64,000 bases of DNA from Chryseobacterium turcicum (GCF_021010565.1 NZ_JAJNAY010000001.1:1840001-1904000); one strand, 5' to 3'; positions 1 through 8,280 are shown, counted from the stretch's first letter. Notes: a model not told the origin generated them from the letters alone. Numbers and translations are program-made.

Positions 1-55
1 TTGCTGTGGGTTTTTTATTTTAAATTAACAAGACAATTAAAAACTCAATATATAT

Positions 56-1624
56 ATGACAACAGCCATAATAGTAGGCGTTATTTGCTTAGTAATCGGT
101 GCAATAGCAGGGATGTTTTTCTCTAAAAGTTCACTGAATACAAAAGCTAAATTCATTGTAGATGATGCACAAAAGAACGCTGAAAACCTTATAGAAAAAG
201 CTAATGTACAAGCTGAATCCATAAAAAAAGAAAAAAACCTTCAGGCTAAAGAAAAATTCTTAGAACTAAAGTCTCAGCATGACTCAGATATTCAGTCTCG
301 CGAAAAGAAAATGCAGGATGCTGAAAAAAGAACCAAAGACAAAGAAAATAAGCTGAATGACGAGCTTAGCAAAGCCGGAAAATTAGAAAAAGATCTTGAC
401 AGACAGATTGCTGATTATGCTAAGAAAAATGAAATTTTAGAGAAAAAGCAAAGCGACTTAGAGCAGGCAACTGCTAAGAAAGTTGAAGTGCTGGAGAAAA
501 TCTCAAACTACACCGCAGAAGAAGCTAAAGCAGAATTGGTAGAAACCATGAGAGCAGAGGCTAAAACAAGAGCTCAGGCGCACGTTCAGAGCATTATGGA
601 AGAAGCTCAGCTGAATGCTAAAAGTGAAGCAAGAAAAATCGTTATTCAGACGATTCAACGAATTGGTACAGAACAGGCGATTGAAAACTCCGTTTCGGTA
701 TTTAATATTGAATCTGATGAAGTAAAAGGTAGAATTATCGGTAGAGAAGGTAGAAACATTCGTGCTTTGGAAGCAATGACGGGTGTAGAAATTATCGTTG
801 ATGATACTCCAGAAGCAATTCTTCTTTCATGTTTTGATCCTGTAAGAAGAGAGATTGCAAGATTATCACTTCACAGATTGGTTACGGACGGTAGAATTCA
901 CCCGGCAAGAATCGAAGAAGTTGTAGAAAAAACAAAAAAACAAATCGAAGAAGAAATTATCGAAGTTGGTAAAAGAACGATTATCGATTTAGGAATTCAC
1001 GGGTTACACCCAGAATTGGTGAAAATCGTGGGTAGAATGAAATACCGTTCTTCTTACGGTCAAAACCTTTTACAGCACTCAAGAGAAGTTGCCAACATTG
1101 CTGCAACAATGGCTGCTGAATTAGGATTAAACGTGAAATTAGCGAAAAGAGCAGGTCTTTTACATGATATTGGTAAAGTTCCTGAGCAGGAATCTGAGCT
1201 TCCACACGCACTTTTAGGAATGCAGTGGGCAGAAAAATATGGTGAAAATGCAGAAGTTATCAATGCTATCGGTGCTCACCATGACGAAGTAGAAATGACC
1301 TCTTTATTGTCTCCAATCATCCAGGTTGCCGATGCTATTTCAGGAGCAAGACCAGGAGCAAGAAGACAGGTTTTAGAATCTTACATCCAAAGGCTAAAAG
1401 ATCTTGAAGCTGCAGCATTAAGCTTTGAAGGAGTTTCTTCAGCATATGCAATTCAGGCTGGTAGAGAGCTAAGAGTAATGGTAGAAAGCAGTAGAATAAA
1501 CGACGAAATGTCTTCTCAGCTTTCTTATGATATTTCTGAGAAAATTCAAAACGAATTAACGTATCCAGGACAAGTAAAAGTTACGGTAATCAGAGAAACA
1601 AGAACTGTAAATATCGCGAGATAA
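56..1624 (+). CDS. rny: Ribonuclease Y
   Basis: Membrane-anchored endoribonuclease that starts mRNA decay. The 522 residues match the usual family length. A single N-terminal membrane helix (about residues 4-22) is followed by a long charged coiled coil (about 25-190), a KH RNA-binding domain with the GREGRN loop near residue 230, and an HD phosphohydrolase domain with the metal-binding pair in LLHDIGK near residues 369-370. The ATG at 56 is the only start that keeps the membrane anchor. A strong hairpin terminator follows. The gene upstream lies outside the window, so operon membership cannot be judged. Confidence 0.97.
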   Translation: MTTAIIVGVICLVIGAIAGMFFSKSSLNTKAKFIVDDAQKNAENLIEKANVQAESIKKEKNLQAKEKFLELKSQHDSDIQSREKKMQDAEKRTKDKENKLNDELSKAGKLEKDLDRQIADYAKKNEILEKKQSDLEQATAKKVEVLEKISNYTAEEAKAELVETMRAEAKTRAQAHVQSIMEEAQLNAKSEARKIVIQTIQRIGTEQAIENSVSVFNIESDEVKGRIIGREGRNIRALEAMTGVEIIVDDTPEAILLSCFDPVRREIARLSLHRLVTDGRIHPARIEEVVEKTKKQIEEEIIEVGKRTIIDLGIHGLHPELVKIVGRMKYRSSYGQNLLQHSREVANIAATMAAELGLNVKLAKRAGLLHDIGKVPEQESELPHALLGMQWAEKYGENAEVINAIGAHHDEVEMTSLLSPIIQVADAISGARPGARRQVLESYIQRLKDLEAAALSFEGVSSAYAIQAGRELRVMVESSRINDEMSSQLSYDISEKIQNELTYPGQVKVTVIRETRTVNIAR

Positions 1625-1644
1625 TACATCTTATTAATAATACG

Positions 1645-1676
1645 AAAGACCTTTCATTAAATTGAAAGGTCTTTTT
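1645..1676 (+). terminator. Rho-independent terminator of rny
   Basis: The arms AAAGACCTTTCA and TGAAAGGTCTTT form a near-perfect stem followed by a T run. The same hairpin sequence recurs at 2371-2402 after the second small peptide gene, which indicates that it was copied as part of a duplication. Confidence 0.9.
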
Positions 1677-1833
1677 TATGAAAATTTATTAAGATTAAAT
1701 TATTTTATGAATTCTTTTGTTTAAGTTAAGTTATTTGTAAATATTTCATAATATTTATTATTTTGTTGTCGTTTTATTGGTGAATTATATTTAAATTTGA
1801 GAATCAAACTATATTAATTGAAAAACAAATAAC

Positions 1834-2025
1834 ATGACAAACAACATTTTAAAAAACGCGAAAAAATTAAAACAAGCTGATCTTAAAAACATTGTCGGAG
1901 GAGTAAGCGGAAATCCTGATTTATCTTTTTGTGGATGCAGTTGCACAGGAGCTGTTACAGGTCCTTTATATTGTACAAAGTATTTTGCTTGCCCTCAAGT
2001 ATATACTTGTAAAGACGTATACTAA
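1834..2025 (+). CDS. Double-glycine leader, six-cysteine peptide (copy 1)
   Basis: A 63-residue secreted-peptide precursor. A basic, amphipathic leader of 23 residues ends in LKNIVGG, the double-glycine cleavage pattern recognised by peptidase-containing ABC exporters. The roughly 40-residue core carries six cysteines spaced C-x-C-x-C-x9-C-x5-C-x5-C, with aromatic residues and a PQVYTC motif near the end. The start is the ATG 35 bases after a -7-like TAAATTTG (1792-1799). Two close paralogues follow. No exporter, peptidase or modification enzyme is encoded nearby, so any maturation machinery would act in trans. It resembles the bacteriocin-like or natural-product-precursor GG families annotated in Bacteroidota. 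The function is unknown and antimicrobial activity is only a possibility. Confidence 0.85.
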   Translation: MTNNILKNAKKLKQADLKNIVGGVSGNPDLSFCGCSCTGAVTGPLYCTKYFACPQVYTCKDVY

Positions 2026-2144
2026 TTTAGATAGTAAAAAATAAAAGATCTACTTCAAAATTAAGGCAGATTTTTTATTGACTTTCTATTTATAAATTTT
2101 TTTAAATTTGAACATCAAACTATATTATTAAAAAAACAAATAAC

Positions 2145-2339
2145 ATGACAAACAACATTTTAAAAAACGCGAAAAAATTAAAGCAAGCTGATCTTAAAAA
2201 CATCGTCGGAGGAGTTAAAGGAGGAAATCCTGATTTATCTCTTTGTGGATGCGATTGCGCAGGTACCGTTACAGGTCCTGAATATTGTCCACAATATTTT
2301 GGCTGCCTACAGGTATACACTTGCAAAGACGTGTATTAA
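2145..2339 (+). CDS. Double-glycine leader, six-cysteine peptide (copy 2)
   Basis: A 64-residue paralogue of the gene 120 bp upstream. The leader is identical at the protein level, differing only at synonymous sites, and the six-cysteine spacing is the same. The core differs at scattered positions (KGG insertion after the GG site, CDCAG instead of CSCTG, PEYCPQYFGC instead of PLYCTKYFAC). An unchanged leader with a diversified core is typical of families sharing one exporter. The TAAATTTG at 2103-2110 and the AAACAAATAAC ribosome-binding region match copy 1. The gene is followed by the duplicated rny-type terminator. Confidence 0.85.
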   Translation: MTNNILKNAKKLKQADLKNIVGGVKGGNPDLSLCGCDCAGTVTGPEYCPQYFGCLQVYTCKDVY

Positions 2340-2370
2340 ATATTTAAAAATCATAAAAAAATACAGTAAA

Positions 2371-2402
2371 AAAGACCTTTCATTAAATTGAAAGGTCTTT
2401 TT
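2371..2402 (+). terminator. Terminator duplicated from rny
   Basis: The hairpin sequence is the same as at 1645-1676, including the loop, and is followed by a T run. It ends the second peptide transcript. Confidence 0.88.
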
Positions 2403-2529
2403 GTAAATTATTTTAATGCAAACTAGATTATGTATGTTAATCTGATAATATTTATTGTTTTATTATCGTTTATTGGTGAATTATGTTTAGATTTGATCAT
2501 CAAACTATATTAATTAAAAAACAAATAAC

Positions 2530-2721
2530 ATGACAAACAACATTTTAAAAAACGCAAAAAAATTAAAACAAGCTGATCTTAAAAACATCGTTGGAGGAAT
2601 TAAAGGAGGAATTCCTGATTTATCTCTTTGTGGATGTAGCTGCTCAGGATCTGTTATAGGTCCAAAATATTGTCCACAATATATTGCTTGCCCACAAGTG
2701 TATACCTGCAATGAAGTATAG
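2530..2721 (+). CDS. Double-glycine leader, six-cysteine peptide (copy 3)
   Basis: A 63-residue third member of the tandem family. The leader again ends LKNIVGG and the six cysteines keep the spacing C-x-C-x-C-x9-C-x5-C-x5-C. The core is closest to copy 2 (KGG after the cleavage site, YCPQY) but ends in NEV where the others end in KDVY. The upstream DNA (about 2430-2529) resembles that of copy 1, including the TTTATTGGTGAATTAT stretch and a -7-like TAGATTTG at 2488-2495. Each gene therefore appears to carry its own promoter and terminator rather than forming an operon. Confidence 0.85.
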   Translation: MTNNILKNAKKLKQADLKNIVGGIKGGIPDLSLCGCSCSGSVIGPKYCPQYIACPQVYTCNEV

Positions 2722-2745
2722 TAGATATAGATATTAAAATAAATG

Positions 2746-2776
2746 AATCCGTCTCACAACTGAGGCGGATTTTTTA
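2746..2776 (+). terminator. Terminator after peptide copy 3
   Basis: AATCCGTCTCA pairs with TGAGGCGGATT (one G-U pair) across a 4-base loop, followed by TTTTTATTT. Confidence 0.88.
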
Positions 2777-2809
2777 TTTATTTTCAAGTTGATAGCCATT
2801 TCCGTTGGC

Positions 2810-3277
2810 TTACAAAAACGGTTTCATTTCATCTTCAATCTGTGTTCTTAAATCCATCAATCGTTTAGCGTACTTTTCCTGTTGCTTTTCTTCTTCAGAT
2901 TCGGGAATCCATTTGGGAACAGGCAGTTTTTTTCCGTTTTCATCAACGGCTACAAATACAATGATGCAGTGTGTTTTCTTGTCAAAAGTAGGTTGTTTTA
3001 AATTCCTTGAAAAGACATTGATGGAGATATGCATACTCGAAGAACCTGTATAAATTACCTGTGCTTCCACTTTTACAATTTCGCCGATTTTAATAGGCTC
3101 ATAAAAACGGATTCCACCCACATATACTGTTACAGAATAATTTCCACTCCATGTTGTTGCACATGCATATCCGGCTTGGTCAATCCACTTCATCACGCTT
3201 CCGCCGTGTACATTTCCGCCGTAATTAACATCAGAGGGCTCTGAAATAAACTGAAAAGTAACAGGTTTGTTATCCAT
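2810..3277 (-). CDS. Acyl-CoA thioesterase (YciA/BACH type hotdog)
   Basis: A 155-residue single hotdog domain that hydrolyses acyl-CoA thioesters in the cytoplasm. The hotdog helix motif NVHGGSVMKWIDQAGYACA lies near residues 22-40, followed by the strand VYVGGIRFYEPIKIGEIV. The C-terminal 35 residues are charged and may form a helix that mediates oligomerisation. Length and motif order match the acyl-CoA thioesterase II/cytosolic BACH family. The gene stands alone between the peptide cluster and a divergent ArsC-like gene. The substrate chain length cannot be read from the sequence. Confidence 0.88.
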   Translation of the reverse strand: MDNKPVTFQFISEPSDVNYGGNVHGGSVMKWIDQAGYACATTWSGNYSVTVYVGGIRFYEPIKIGEIVKVEAQVIYTGSSSMHISINVFSRNLKQPTFDKKTHCIIVFVAVDENGKKLPVPKWIPESEEEKQQEKYAKRLMDLRTQIEDEMKPFL

Positions 3278-3358
3278 TTTTTTTTAATTTTAATAAAGGT
3301 ATTTAATAATTTTCAGAATTTTATATTTAGCCTTATTTTTGAAGATTAAATTTTAATT

Positions 3359-3712
3359 ATGAAAAAAGTTTTTCATCTTAATACCTGCGATACTTGCAGA
3401 AAGATTTTAGCACAGTTTGATTTGTCGGATTGGAAAAAAAGAGAAATAAGAAAAGAGCCGATTACCAAGGAGGAGCTTGAAGAAATGTATAAGCATACAA
3501 AGTCGTATGAAGCATTGTTCAGTAAAAAATCTACTCAGATTAAACTAAGAGAATTGGATGTGAAATCTTTACAGGAGAATGATTTTAAAGATTTGATTTT
3601 AGACCATTATACTTTCTTAAAACGTCCGGTTTTTATGACAGATAAAGAGATTTTTATTGGAAATGACAAAAAGAATGTGGAAGCTTTGCAAGAGTTTTTT
3701 GGAGTGAAGTAG
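3359..3712 (+). CDS. ArsC/Spx-family thioredoxin-fold protein
   Basis: A 117-residue protein of the arsenate reductase-like family (ArsC/YffB/Spx fold). The N-terminal CDTCRK motif (Cys10 and Cys13) sits at the redox position, and a conserved LKRPVF segment near residue 90 supplies the arginine and cis-proline region. Members with a CxxC at this place are often annotated as arsenate reductases, but many have no proven arsenate activity. No ars genes lie nearby, so a general thiol-redox role is at least as likely. A strong terminator follows. Confidence 0.85.
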   Translation: MKKVFHLNTCDTCRKILAQFDLSDWKKREIRKEPITKEELEEMYKHTKSYEALFSKKSTQIKLRELDVKSLQENDFKDLILDHYTFLKRPVFMTDKEIFIGNDKKNVEALQEFFGVK

Positions 3713-3760
3713 ATTTGCCATGAATTTGCAAACGTAAATATTTGTATCAAAATAAATTCA

Positions 3761-3797
3761 AACCTAACGGGTTTTCAAAACCGTTAGGTTTTTTTGT
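3761..3797 (+). terminator. Terminator after the ArsC-like gene
   Basis: AACCTAACGG and CCGTTAGGTT form a perfect 10-bp stem around a 10-base loop, followed by seven Ts. Confidence 0.93.
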
Positions 3798-3869
3798 GCT
3801 GTTAATTAATAAATATTTTGCGAAATTTTAAGTAAATTGTTTGTAACCAATCAACTTTTACTTTTGTTT

Positions 3870-4260
3870 CAAACAACTTGCGGGAAGCAAAATGCAATTG
3901 ACGGAAGTTAAAAACAAGTGTTTTGTCTTAAAATTACTTCTACGGAAGGTTCAAACGAACTGCGGGAAGCAAAATGCAATTGACGGAAGTTAAAAACAAG
4001 TGTTTTGTCTTAAAATTACTTCTACGGAAGGTTCAAACGAACTGCGGGAAACAAAATGCAATTGACGGAAGTTAAAAACAAGTGTTTTGTCTTAAAATTA
4101 CTTCTACGGAAGGTTCAAACGAACTGCGGGAAACAAAATGCAATTGGCGGAAGTTAAAAACAAGTGTTTTGTCTTAAAATTACTTCTACGGAAGGTTCAA
4201 ACGAACTGCAGGAAACAAACTGCAATTGACAGAAGTTATAAAACATCTGTTTTGTAACTA
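3870..4260. repeat. 82-bp tandem repeat array (about 4.5 units)
   Basis: The motif TGCGGGAA/TGCAGGAA recurs at 3879, 3961, 4043, 4125 and 4207, an exact period of 82 bp. Four units are almost identical (G/A in GGAAGC/GGAAAC; GACGG/GGCGG) and the fifth is degenerate. Each unit holds nested dyad symmetry: GAAGT pairs with ACTTC around an inner AAAAC-AAGT-GTTTT. There is no open reading frame, and no variable spacers of the kind a CRISPR array would have. The array directly precedes a structured-RNA candidate. Confidence 0.92.
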
Positions 4261-4299
4261 AATTAATTTTTGGAGAAGTTATGAATCGATAGAACGAAA

Positions 4300-4421
4300 T
4301 AATGTAGGGTTGAATGCAAGCCTAGCCTGGATAGGAGCGACATCCTTTTTCTTGACGAAAGGGAAAGCGGAGGGTGTCATGAAAAAGATACAGCGGATAG
4401 CCGGAAATAGCTCCTAAAAAA
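4300..4421 (+). ncRNA. Structured RNA candidate downstream of the repeat array
   Basis: The segment contains an outer 7-bp inverted repeat (TAGGAGC at 4332-4338 with GCTCCTA at 4410-4416). Directly inside it is an 8-bp stem (GACATCCT at 4339-4346 with AGGGTGTC at 4371-4378, one G-U pair). An alternative pairing is ATCCTTTTTC with GAAAAAGAT. A terminator follows at once. The motifs GATAGGAGCG, ACAGCGGATAGCCGG and TAGCTCC resemble, from memory, an element that recurs between genes of Flavobacteriia. It may correspond to a known conserved RNA motif such as Flavo-1, but that identity was not checked. The + strand is chosen from the position of the terminator. Confidence 0.5.
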
Positions 4422-4422
4422 T

Positions 4423-4456
4423 AACCGCTTCATCAATAATGATAAAGCGGTTTTTT
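4423..4456. terminator. Bidirectional terminator between the RNA candidate and gcvT
   Basis: AACCGCTT pairs with AAGCGGTT. There is a T run on the + side and an AT-rich run on the - side, so it can end both the RNA candidate and the gcvT transcript. Confidence 0.85.
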
Positions 4457-4475
4457 ATATTTAAAGAATATTCGA

Positions 4476-5552
4476 TTATACAAATGGAGTTTTCACCACT
4501 TTTGCAGGAATGTTTTTATTTCTTACCTGAATAAAGATTTCGGTACCTAATTTGAAGTGAGATTTATCAACATACGCTAATCCCAAACCGATTTTTTTCA
4601 TCGGAGACTGAGTACCTGAAGTTACTTTCCCGATTACATTTCCTTCGGCATCTACCACAGGATAATCATGTCTTGGAACTCCTTTATCAGTCAATTCAAA
4701 ACCAACTAATTTTCTGGTAATACCTTCTTCTTTTTGTTTTGTGAAAATTTCTTTAGAAACAAAGTCTTTGTCAAACTTAGTAATCCATCCTAATCCAGCT
4801 TCCATAGGAGAGGTTGTATCGTCGATGTCCATTCCGTAAAGACAGAATCCTTTTTCTAGTCTTAAAGTGTCTCTAGCAGCCAATCCACAAGGAATAATAC
4901 CTTCTTCAGCTCCTGCTTCAAGGATAGCATCCCACAATTTTTCTGCAGATTCGTTGTTGAAATAAATTTCAAAACCACCACTTCCTGTATATCCTGTGTT
5001 TGAAATAATCACATCACTAACGCCTGCAACAGTACCAACAGTAAAGTTGTAATAAGGAATTTCTGAAAGATTAGTTTCTGTTAATTTTTGAAGAATTTCT
5101 GTTGCTTTCGGGCCTTGAATTGCCAATAAAGACATTTCGTCTGAAGCATTGGTCATTTTTGCACCGAAGCTGTTGTATTTTGAAATATGATTCCAGTCTT
5201 TATCGATGTTTGAAGCATTTACAACGACAAAATATTTTTCATCTTCCATTTTATAAATGATAAGGTCGTCTACAATTCCTCCGTTTTCGTTCGGAAGACA
5301 AGAGTACTGAGCTTTTCCATTTTCTAAAACATCTACATTGTTGGTTCCCACAAACTGCAAAAGGTCTTTTGCGCCTGCACCTTCAATGAAAAACTGTCCC
5401 ATGTGAGATACGTCAAATAATCCTGCTTTTTCTCTTACTGCAAAGTGTTCTTCCGTTACTCCGGAATATTGTACAGGCATTTCAAATCCTGCAAAAGGTA
5501 CTATTTTCGCTCCTAAAGAAACGTGTTTGTCGTACAATGCTGTTTTTTTCAT
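4476..5552 (-). CDS. gcvT: Aminomethyltransferase, glycine cleavage system T protein
   Basis: Transfers the aminomethyl group from the lipoylated H protein to tetrahydrofolate, releasing ammonia, in glycine breakdown and one-carbon supply. At 358 residues it matches the family. Seen are the N-terminal VPFAGFEMPVQY segment, the folate-binding region FDVSHMGQF, NTGYTGSGGFEIYF, and LRLEKGFCLYG with MDIDDTTSPMEAGLGW in the C-terminal half. It is the last gene of an apparent idi-orf-gcvT run on the minus strand, 14 bp from the gene before it. No gcvH or gcvP is in the window. Confidence 0.96.
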   Translation of the reverse strand: MKKTALYDKHVSLGAKIVPFAGFEMPVQYSGVTEEHFAVREKAGLFDVSHMGQFFIEGAGAKDLLQFVGTNNVDVLENGKAQYSCLPNENGGIVDDLIIYKMEDEKYFVVVNASNIDKDWNHISKYNSFGAKMTNASDEMSLLAIQGPKATEILQKLTETNLSEIPYYNFTVGTVAGVSDVIISNTGYTGSGGFEIYFNNESAEKLWDAILEAGAEEGIIPCGLAARDTLRLEKGFCLYGMDIDDTTSPMEAGLGWITKFDKDFVSKEIFTKQKEEGITRKLVGFELTDKGVPRHDYPVVDAEGNVIGKVTSGTQSPMKKIGLGLAYVDKSHFKLGTEIFIQVRNKNIPAKVVKTPFV

Positions 5553-5566
5553 AGGTAGATTTATTT

Positions 5567-6043
5567 CTATTTTTTTATTTTAAAACTTTCAAAAGTTTCG
5601 TTAAAAACTTTCATATAGTTTCCGTTCCAGTGTTTTTGTTGGCAATTGATGCTTACAAGAAAAAAGTCTTTATCTTTCTGATACAATTTGGTAAACCAGA
5701 ATAATTTTTCTTTCTCATCAAAATATTCATACTGATATTCTGAATATCCTTTTTTACTGCCTGTAATTTTTACTTTTTTCTCGTCATCCTGAGAGTTATA
5801 CAACGCCAGAATAAATTTTTTCACTTCTGTTTTTGGCAAATCCAAATCATGGTATTCAGAAATGGTAATTGCGCCAATTTCATTGGTGGGGAAGATGTTT
5901 ACAATTCCATCATCATTCGTAGCTTTCCAGGTATCGGGCATTGTGATTGAGTAATTTTCACTTTCGTAGAGCTCAGTTCCCAATTTCTGAGCGTACGAAT
6001 ACATACTCAGGAAAAATGTGGTCATTAATACAATTTTTTTCAT
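5567..6043 (-). CDS. Exported protein of unknown function
   Basis: 158 residues. A signal peptide (about 1-19, ending SYAQ) precedes a small soluble domain beginning ELYESENYSITMPDTWKA. The spacing of aromatic and hydrophobic residues (YSITMP..W, then IGAITISEY) resembles PsbP/DcrB-like or DUF3805-like small domains, but no signature is clear enough to name. It lies 10 bp after idi and 14 bp before gcvT on the same strand and is probably cotranscribed. Neither neighbour explains a periplasmic protein, so its role is open. Confidence 0.75.
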   Translation of the reverse strand: MKKIVLMTTFFLSMYSYAQKLGTELYESENYSITMPDTWKATNDDGIVNIFPTNEIGAITISEYHDLDLPKTEVKKFILALYNSQDDEKKVKITGSKKGYSEYQYEYFDEKEKLFWFTKLYQKDKDFFLVSINCQQKHWNGNYMKVFNETFESFKIKK

Positions 6044-6053
6044 CGGTGTGTTT

Positions 6054-6563
6054 TTAAAAATGATGTTTATATTCTTCCAGAATGATTTTAAACCATTCTG
6101 TAAATTGTTCAGGGTGCTCAGAAATTTCTTTATCTAAATTTTCAAGTGAAATATAGCGCACTTCTTCCACTTCATCTTTATTTAAATTAAAATCTGAATG
6201 ATAAGTTCCGGTAAAAACATGGTCGAGCTCGTGCTCCCAAAGTCCGCCTCCAACATCTGCTTTATAGATGAAATTGAATTTTGGTGAAAGTTCCGCATCA
6301 ATTCCTAATTCTTCATTCAGTCTTCTTTTTGCTGCTTCAAGATAGGTTTCTTCAATTCTGGGATGCGAGCAAACAGCATTGGTCCATTGATGAGGAGAAT
6401 GATATTTCTCCGCAGCTCTTTTCTGTAACAACATTTCGCCGTTTTCATTAAATAAAAAAACTGAAAAAGCTCGATGAAGTAAGCCATTAATATGAGCCTG
6501 CTGTTTTTCCATCAAACCTAAAACTTCATCTTGAGGATTTACCAATACTACGAATTCTTCCAT
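6054..6563 (-). CDS. idi: Isopentenyl-diphosphate delta-isomerase, type 1
   Basis: Interconverts isopentenyl and dimethylallyl diphosphate for isoprenoid synthesis. From the ATG at 6563 the protein has 169 residues, normal for bacterial type 1 enzymes. A longer reading frame to 6653 would add 30 basic residues with no counterpart in the family, so it was not used. The catalytic cysteine lies in TNAVCSHPR, the Nudix-like helix in LEAAKRRLNEELGI, and the catalytic glutamate region in WEHELDHVF. It is the first gene of the idi-orf-gcvT run. Confidence 0.93.
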   Translation of the reverse strand: MEEFVVLVNPQDEVLGLMEKQQAHINGLLHRAFSVFLFNENGEMLLQKRAAEKYHSPHQWTNAVCSHPRIEETYLEAAKRRLNEELGIDAELSPKFNFIYKADVGGGLWEHELDHVFTGTYHSDFNLNKDEVEEVRYISLENLDKEISEHPEQFTEWFKIILEEYKHHF

Positions 6564-6803
6564 TCCTACAAATTTAAGTTTAAAACGTGATTTTGTAAAA
6601 TAAATGTTTAGTTTTTTTAAATATTTATGAAATTTTAGCTTTTTTGAACACATAAAATGGTAATGATGTTTATGAAAAATGCAACGAAGTGCTTGTTTTC
6701 ATTGCTTTTAAATTTGATTTTGTGTTAAAATTTTAACATAAACTAAGATTAATATGAGTGTTTGGATGAGAAAGTGTAACTTTGCGCTTTAAAATTTTGA
6801 ACG

Positions 6804-7208
6804 ATGGAGCTAGATTATATTGAGCATATCAGTCCGATTCTAAAAGATGGAATTAAAAATTATCTTATCGATATCGACGGAACAATTACAGAAGATGTTC
6901 CCAACGAAGAGCCGGAAAGAATGGTTACGTGTGAGCCTTTCCCCGATGCACTAGAGACCGTTAATAGATGGTATGACGAAGGCCACCAAATTTGTTTTTT
7001 TACTTCAAGAACTGAAAATTTAAAACAAATTACAATAGACTGGTTAGACAAACATGGCTTCAAATATCACAGTGTTTTGTGTGGTAAACCAAGAGGAGGA
7101 AATTATCACTGGATTGATAATCACTTGGTAAGAGCTACAAGATACAAAGGCAAATTTACCGATTTGGTAGAAAAGCAAGTAACAATAGAAGTTTTTAAAG
7201 AAGATTAA
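6804..7208 (+). CDS. HAD-superfamily phosphatase-like protein
   Basis: 134 residues with the HAD nucleophile motif LIDIDGTITED (DxDGT, near residues 23-31), motif II in CFFTSRTENL, and a basic motif III/IV region CGKPRGGNYHWIDN. It is a minimal HAD domain without an obvious cap, like proteins annotated as phosphoheptose isomerase or PNKP-like HAD in Bacteroidota, so a small phosphorylated substrate is likely but unidentified. A -7-like TAACTTTG lies at 6777-6784. It precedes a SerA-type dehydrogenase by about 100 bp in the same direction. A linked role in serine metabolism is possible but not shown. Confidence 0.8.
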   Translation: MELDYIEHISPILKDGIKNYLIDIDGTITEDVPNEEPERMVTCEPFPDALETVNRWYDEGHQICFFTSRTENLKQITIDWLDKHGFKYHSVLCGKPRGGNYHWIDNHLVRATRYKGKFTDLVEKQVTIEVFKED

Positions 7209-7305
7209 ATCATAGAGAGGATTTAAAGATTAAACGAAAGGTGAAAACCAATAATTCTTTTAATTTTTAAATCTTTTTACATTTTAAATAGATTATAAGT
7301 TAGTT

Positions 7306-8265
7306 ATGAAAGTTTTAGCAAACGATGGTTTAGATCAATCTGGGATTGATGCATTAACCGAAAAAGGCTTTGAAGTAATTACGACAAAAGTTCCTCAGGA
7401 GCTTCTTTTAGATTACATCAATGAACACAAAATCCGCACTGTTTTGGTAAGAAGTGCGACACAGGTAAGGAAAGATATCATCGACAATTGTCCGTCACTT
7501 GAAATCATCGGAAGAGGTGGAGTAGGTATGGATAATATCGATGTAGATTATGCAAGAGAAAAAGGGATTCATGTGATTAATACGCCTTCTGCTTCTTCAG
7601 AATCGGTTGCTGAATTGGTTTTTGCGCATTTATTTTCAGGAGCTCGATTTTTACAGGATTCAAATAGAAAAATGCCTTTGGTAGGAGATACTCAATTTGC
7701 ATCGCTTAAAAAAGCTTATGCTGCAGGGATTGAATTGAAAGGAAAAACCATCGGTATCGTTGGGATGGGAAGAATCGGTCAGGAAGTTGCTAAAATCGCT
7801 TTAGGTTTGGGAATGAGAGTAATCGCTGCTGATAATATGGTAGGAAAAGCCAGCATTAAAGTGACTTTTTACAATAACCAGTTTATCAATGTTGAAATTG
7901 AAACTGAACCTTTGGAGCAAGTTTTAAAGCATGCAGACTTTATTACGCTTCACGTTCCGGCTCAGAAAAATGGTTACATGATTGGTAAACCTGAATTTGA
8001 TATGATGAAAGATGGTGTTGCTATCGTAAACTGTTCAAGAGGTGGAGTGATTGATGAAGCGGCTTTAATTGAAGCTTTAGATTCAGGAAAAGTAAGATTT
8101 GCAGGGCTTGATGTTTTCATTAACGAGCCAACTCCTTCAAAAGATATTATCACACATTCTAAAATTTCTGTAACTCCGCATACTGGCGCTTCAACACTGG
8201 AAGCTCAGGATAGAATTGGATTGTCTTTGGCAGAGCAGATTTCAAGTATTTTACAGGTACACTAA
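7306..8265 (+). CDS. D-2-hydroxyacid dehydrogenase (phosphoglycerate dehydrogenase type)
   Basis: A 319-residue NAD-dependent dehydrogenase. Seen are the Rossmann motif GIVGMGRIGQEVA (about 148-160), the catalytic arginine in NCSRGGVID, the glutamate in DVFINEP and the histidine in VTPHTGAS. It resembles the short SerA form without the C-terminal ACT regulatory domain, so serine would not feed back on it through that route. 3-phosphoglycerate is the likely substrate, giving the first step of serine synthesis, but related hydroxyacid dehydrogenases cannot be excluded. serC is not in the window. Confidence 0.88.
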   Translation: MKVLANDGLDQSGIDALTEKGFEVITTKVPQELLLDYINEHKIRTVLVRSATQVRKDIIDNCPSLEIIGRGGVGMDNIDVDYAREKGIHVINTPSASSESVAELVFAHLFSGARFLQDSNRKMPLVGDTQFASLKKAYAAGIELKGKTIGIVGMGRIGQEVAKIALGLGMRVIAADNMVGKASIKVTFYNNQFINVEIETEPLEQVLKHADFITLHVPAQKNGYMIGKPEFDMMKDGVAIVNCSRGGVIDEAALIEALDSGKVRFAGLDVFINEPTPSKDIITHSKISVTPHTGASTLEAQDRIGLSLAEQISSILQVH

Positions 8266-8280
8266 ACAATAGAATAGTGT

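Larger units (their letters stand above)
1645..2776 (+). repeat. Tandemly duplicated peptide-gene module (three units)
   Basis: The units are roughly 1645-2025, 2101-2339 and 2371-2721. Units 1 and 3 share the AAAGACCTTTCA hairpin, the TTTATTGGTGAATTAT stretch, the TAnATTTG box, the sequence TCAAACTATATTAATT and the coding region. Unit 2 has only the proximal part of this upstream DNA. The arrangement points to duplication of a cassette running from terminator to coding region. Confidence 0.75.

Noticed and set aside
37-222. Minus-strand gene antisense to rny
   Set aside because: It is a shadow of the conserved rny 5' end.
3870-4260. CRISPR array
   Set aside because: The 82-bp units are contiguous and nearly identical, with no unique spacers, and no cas genes are present.
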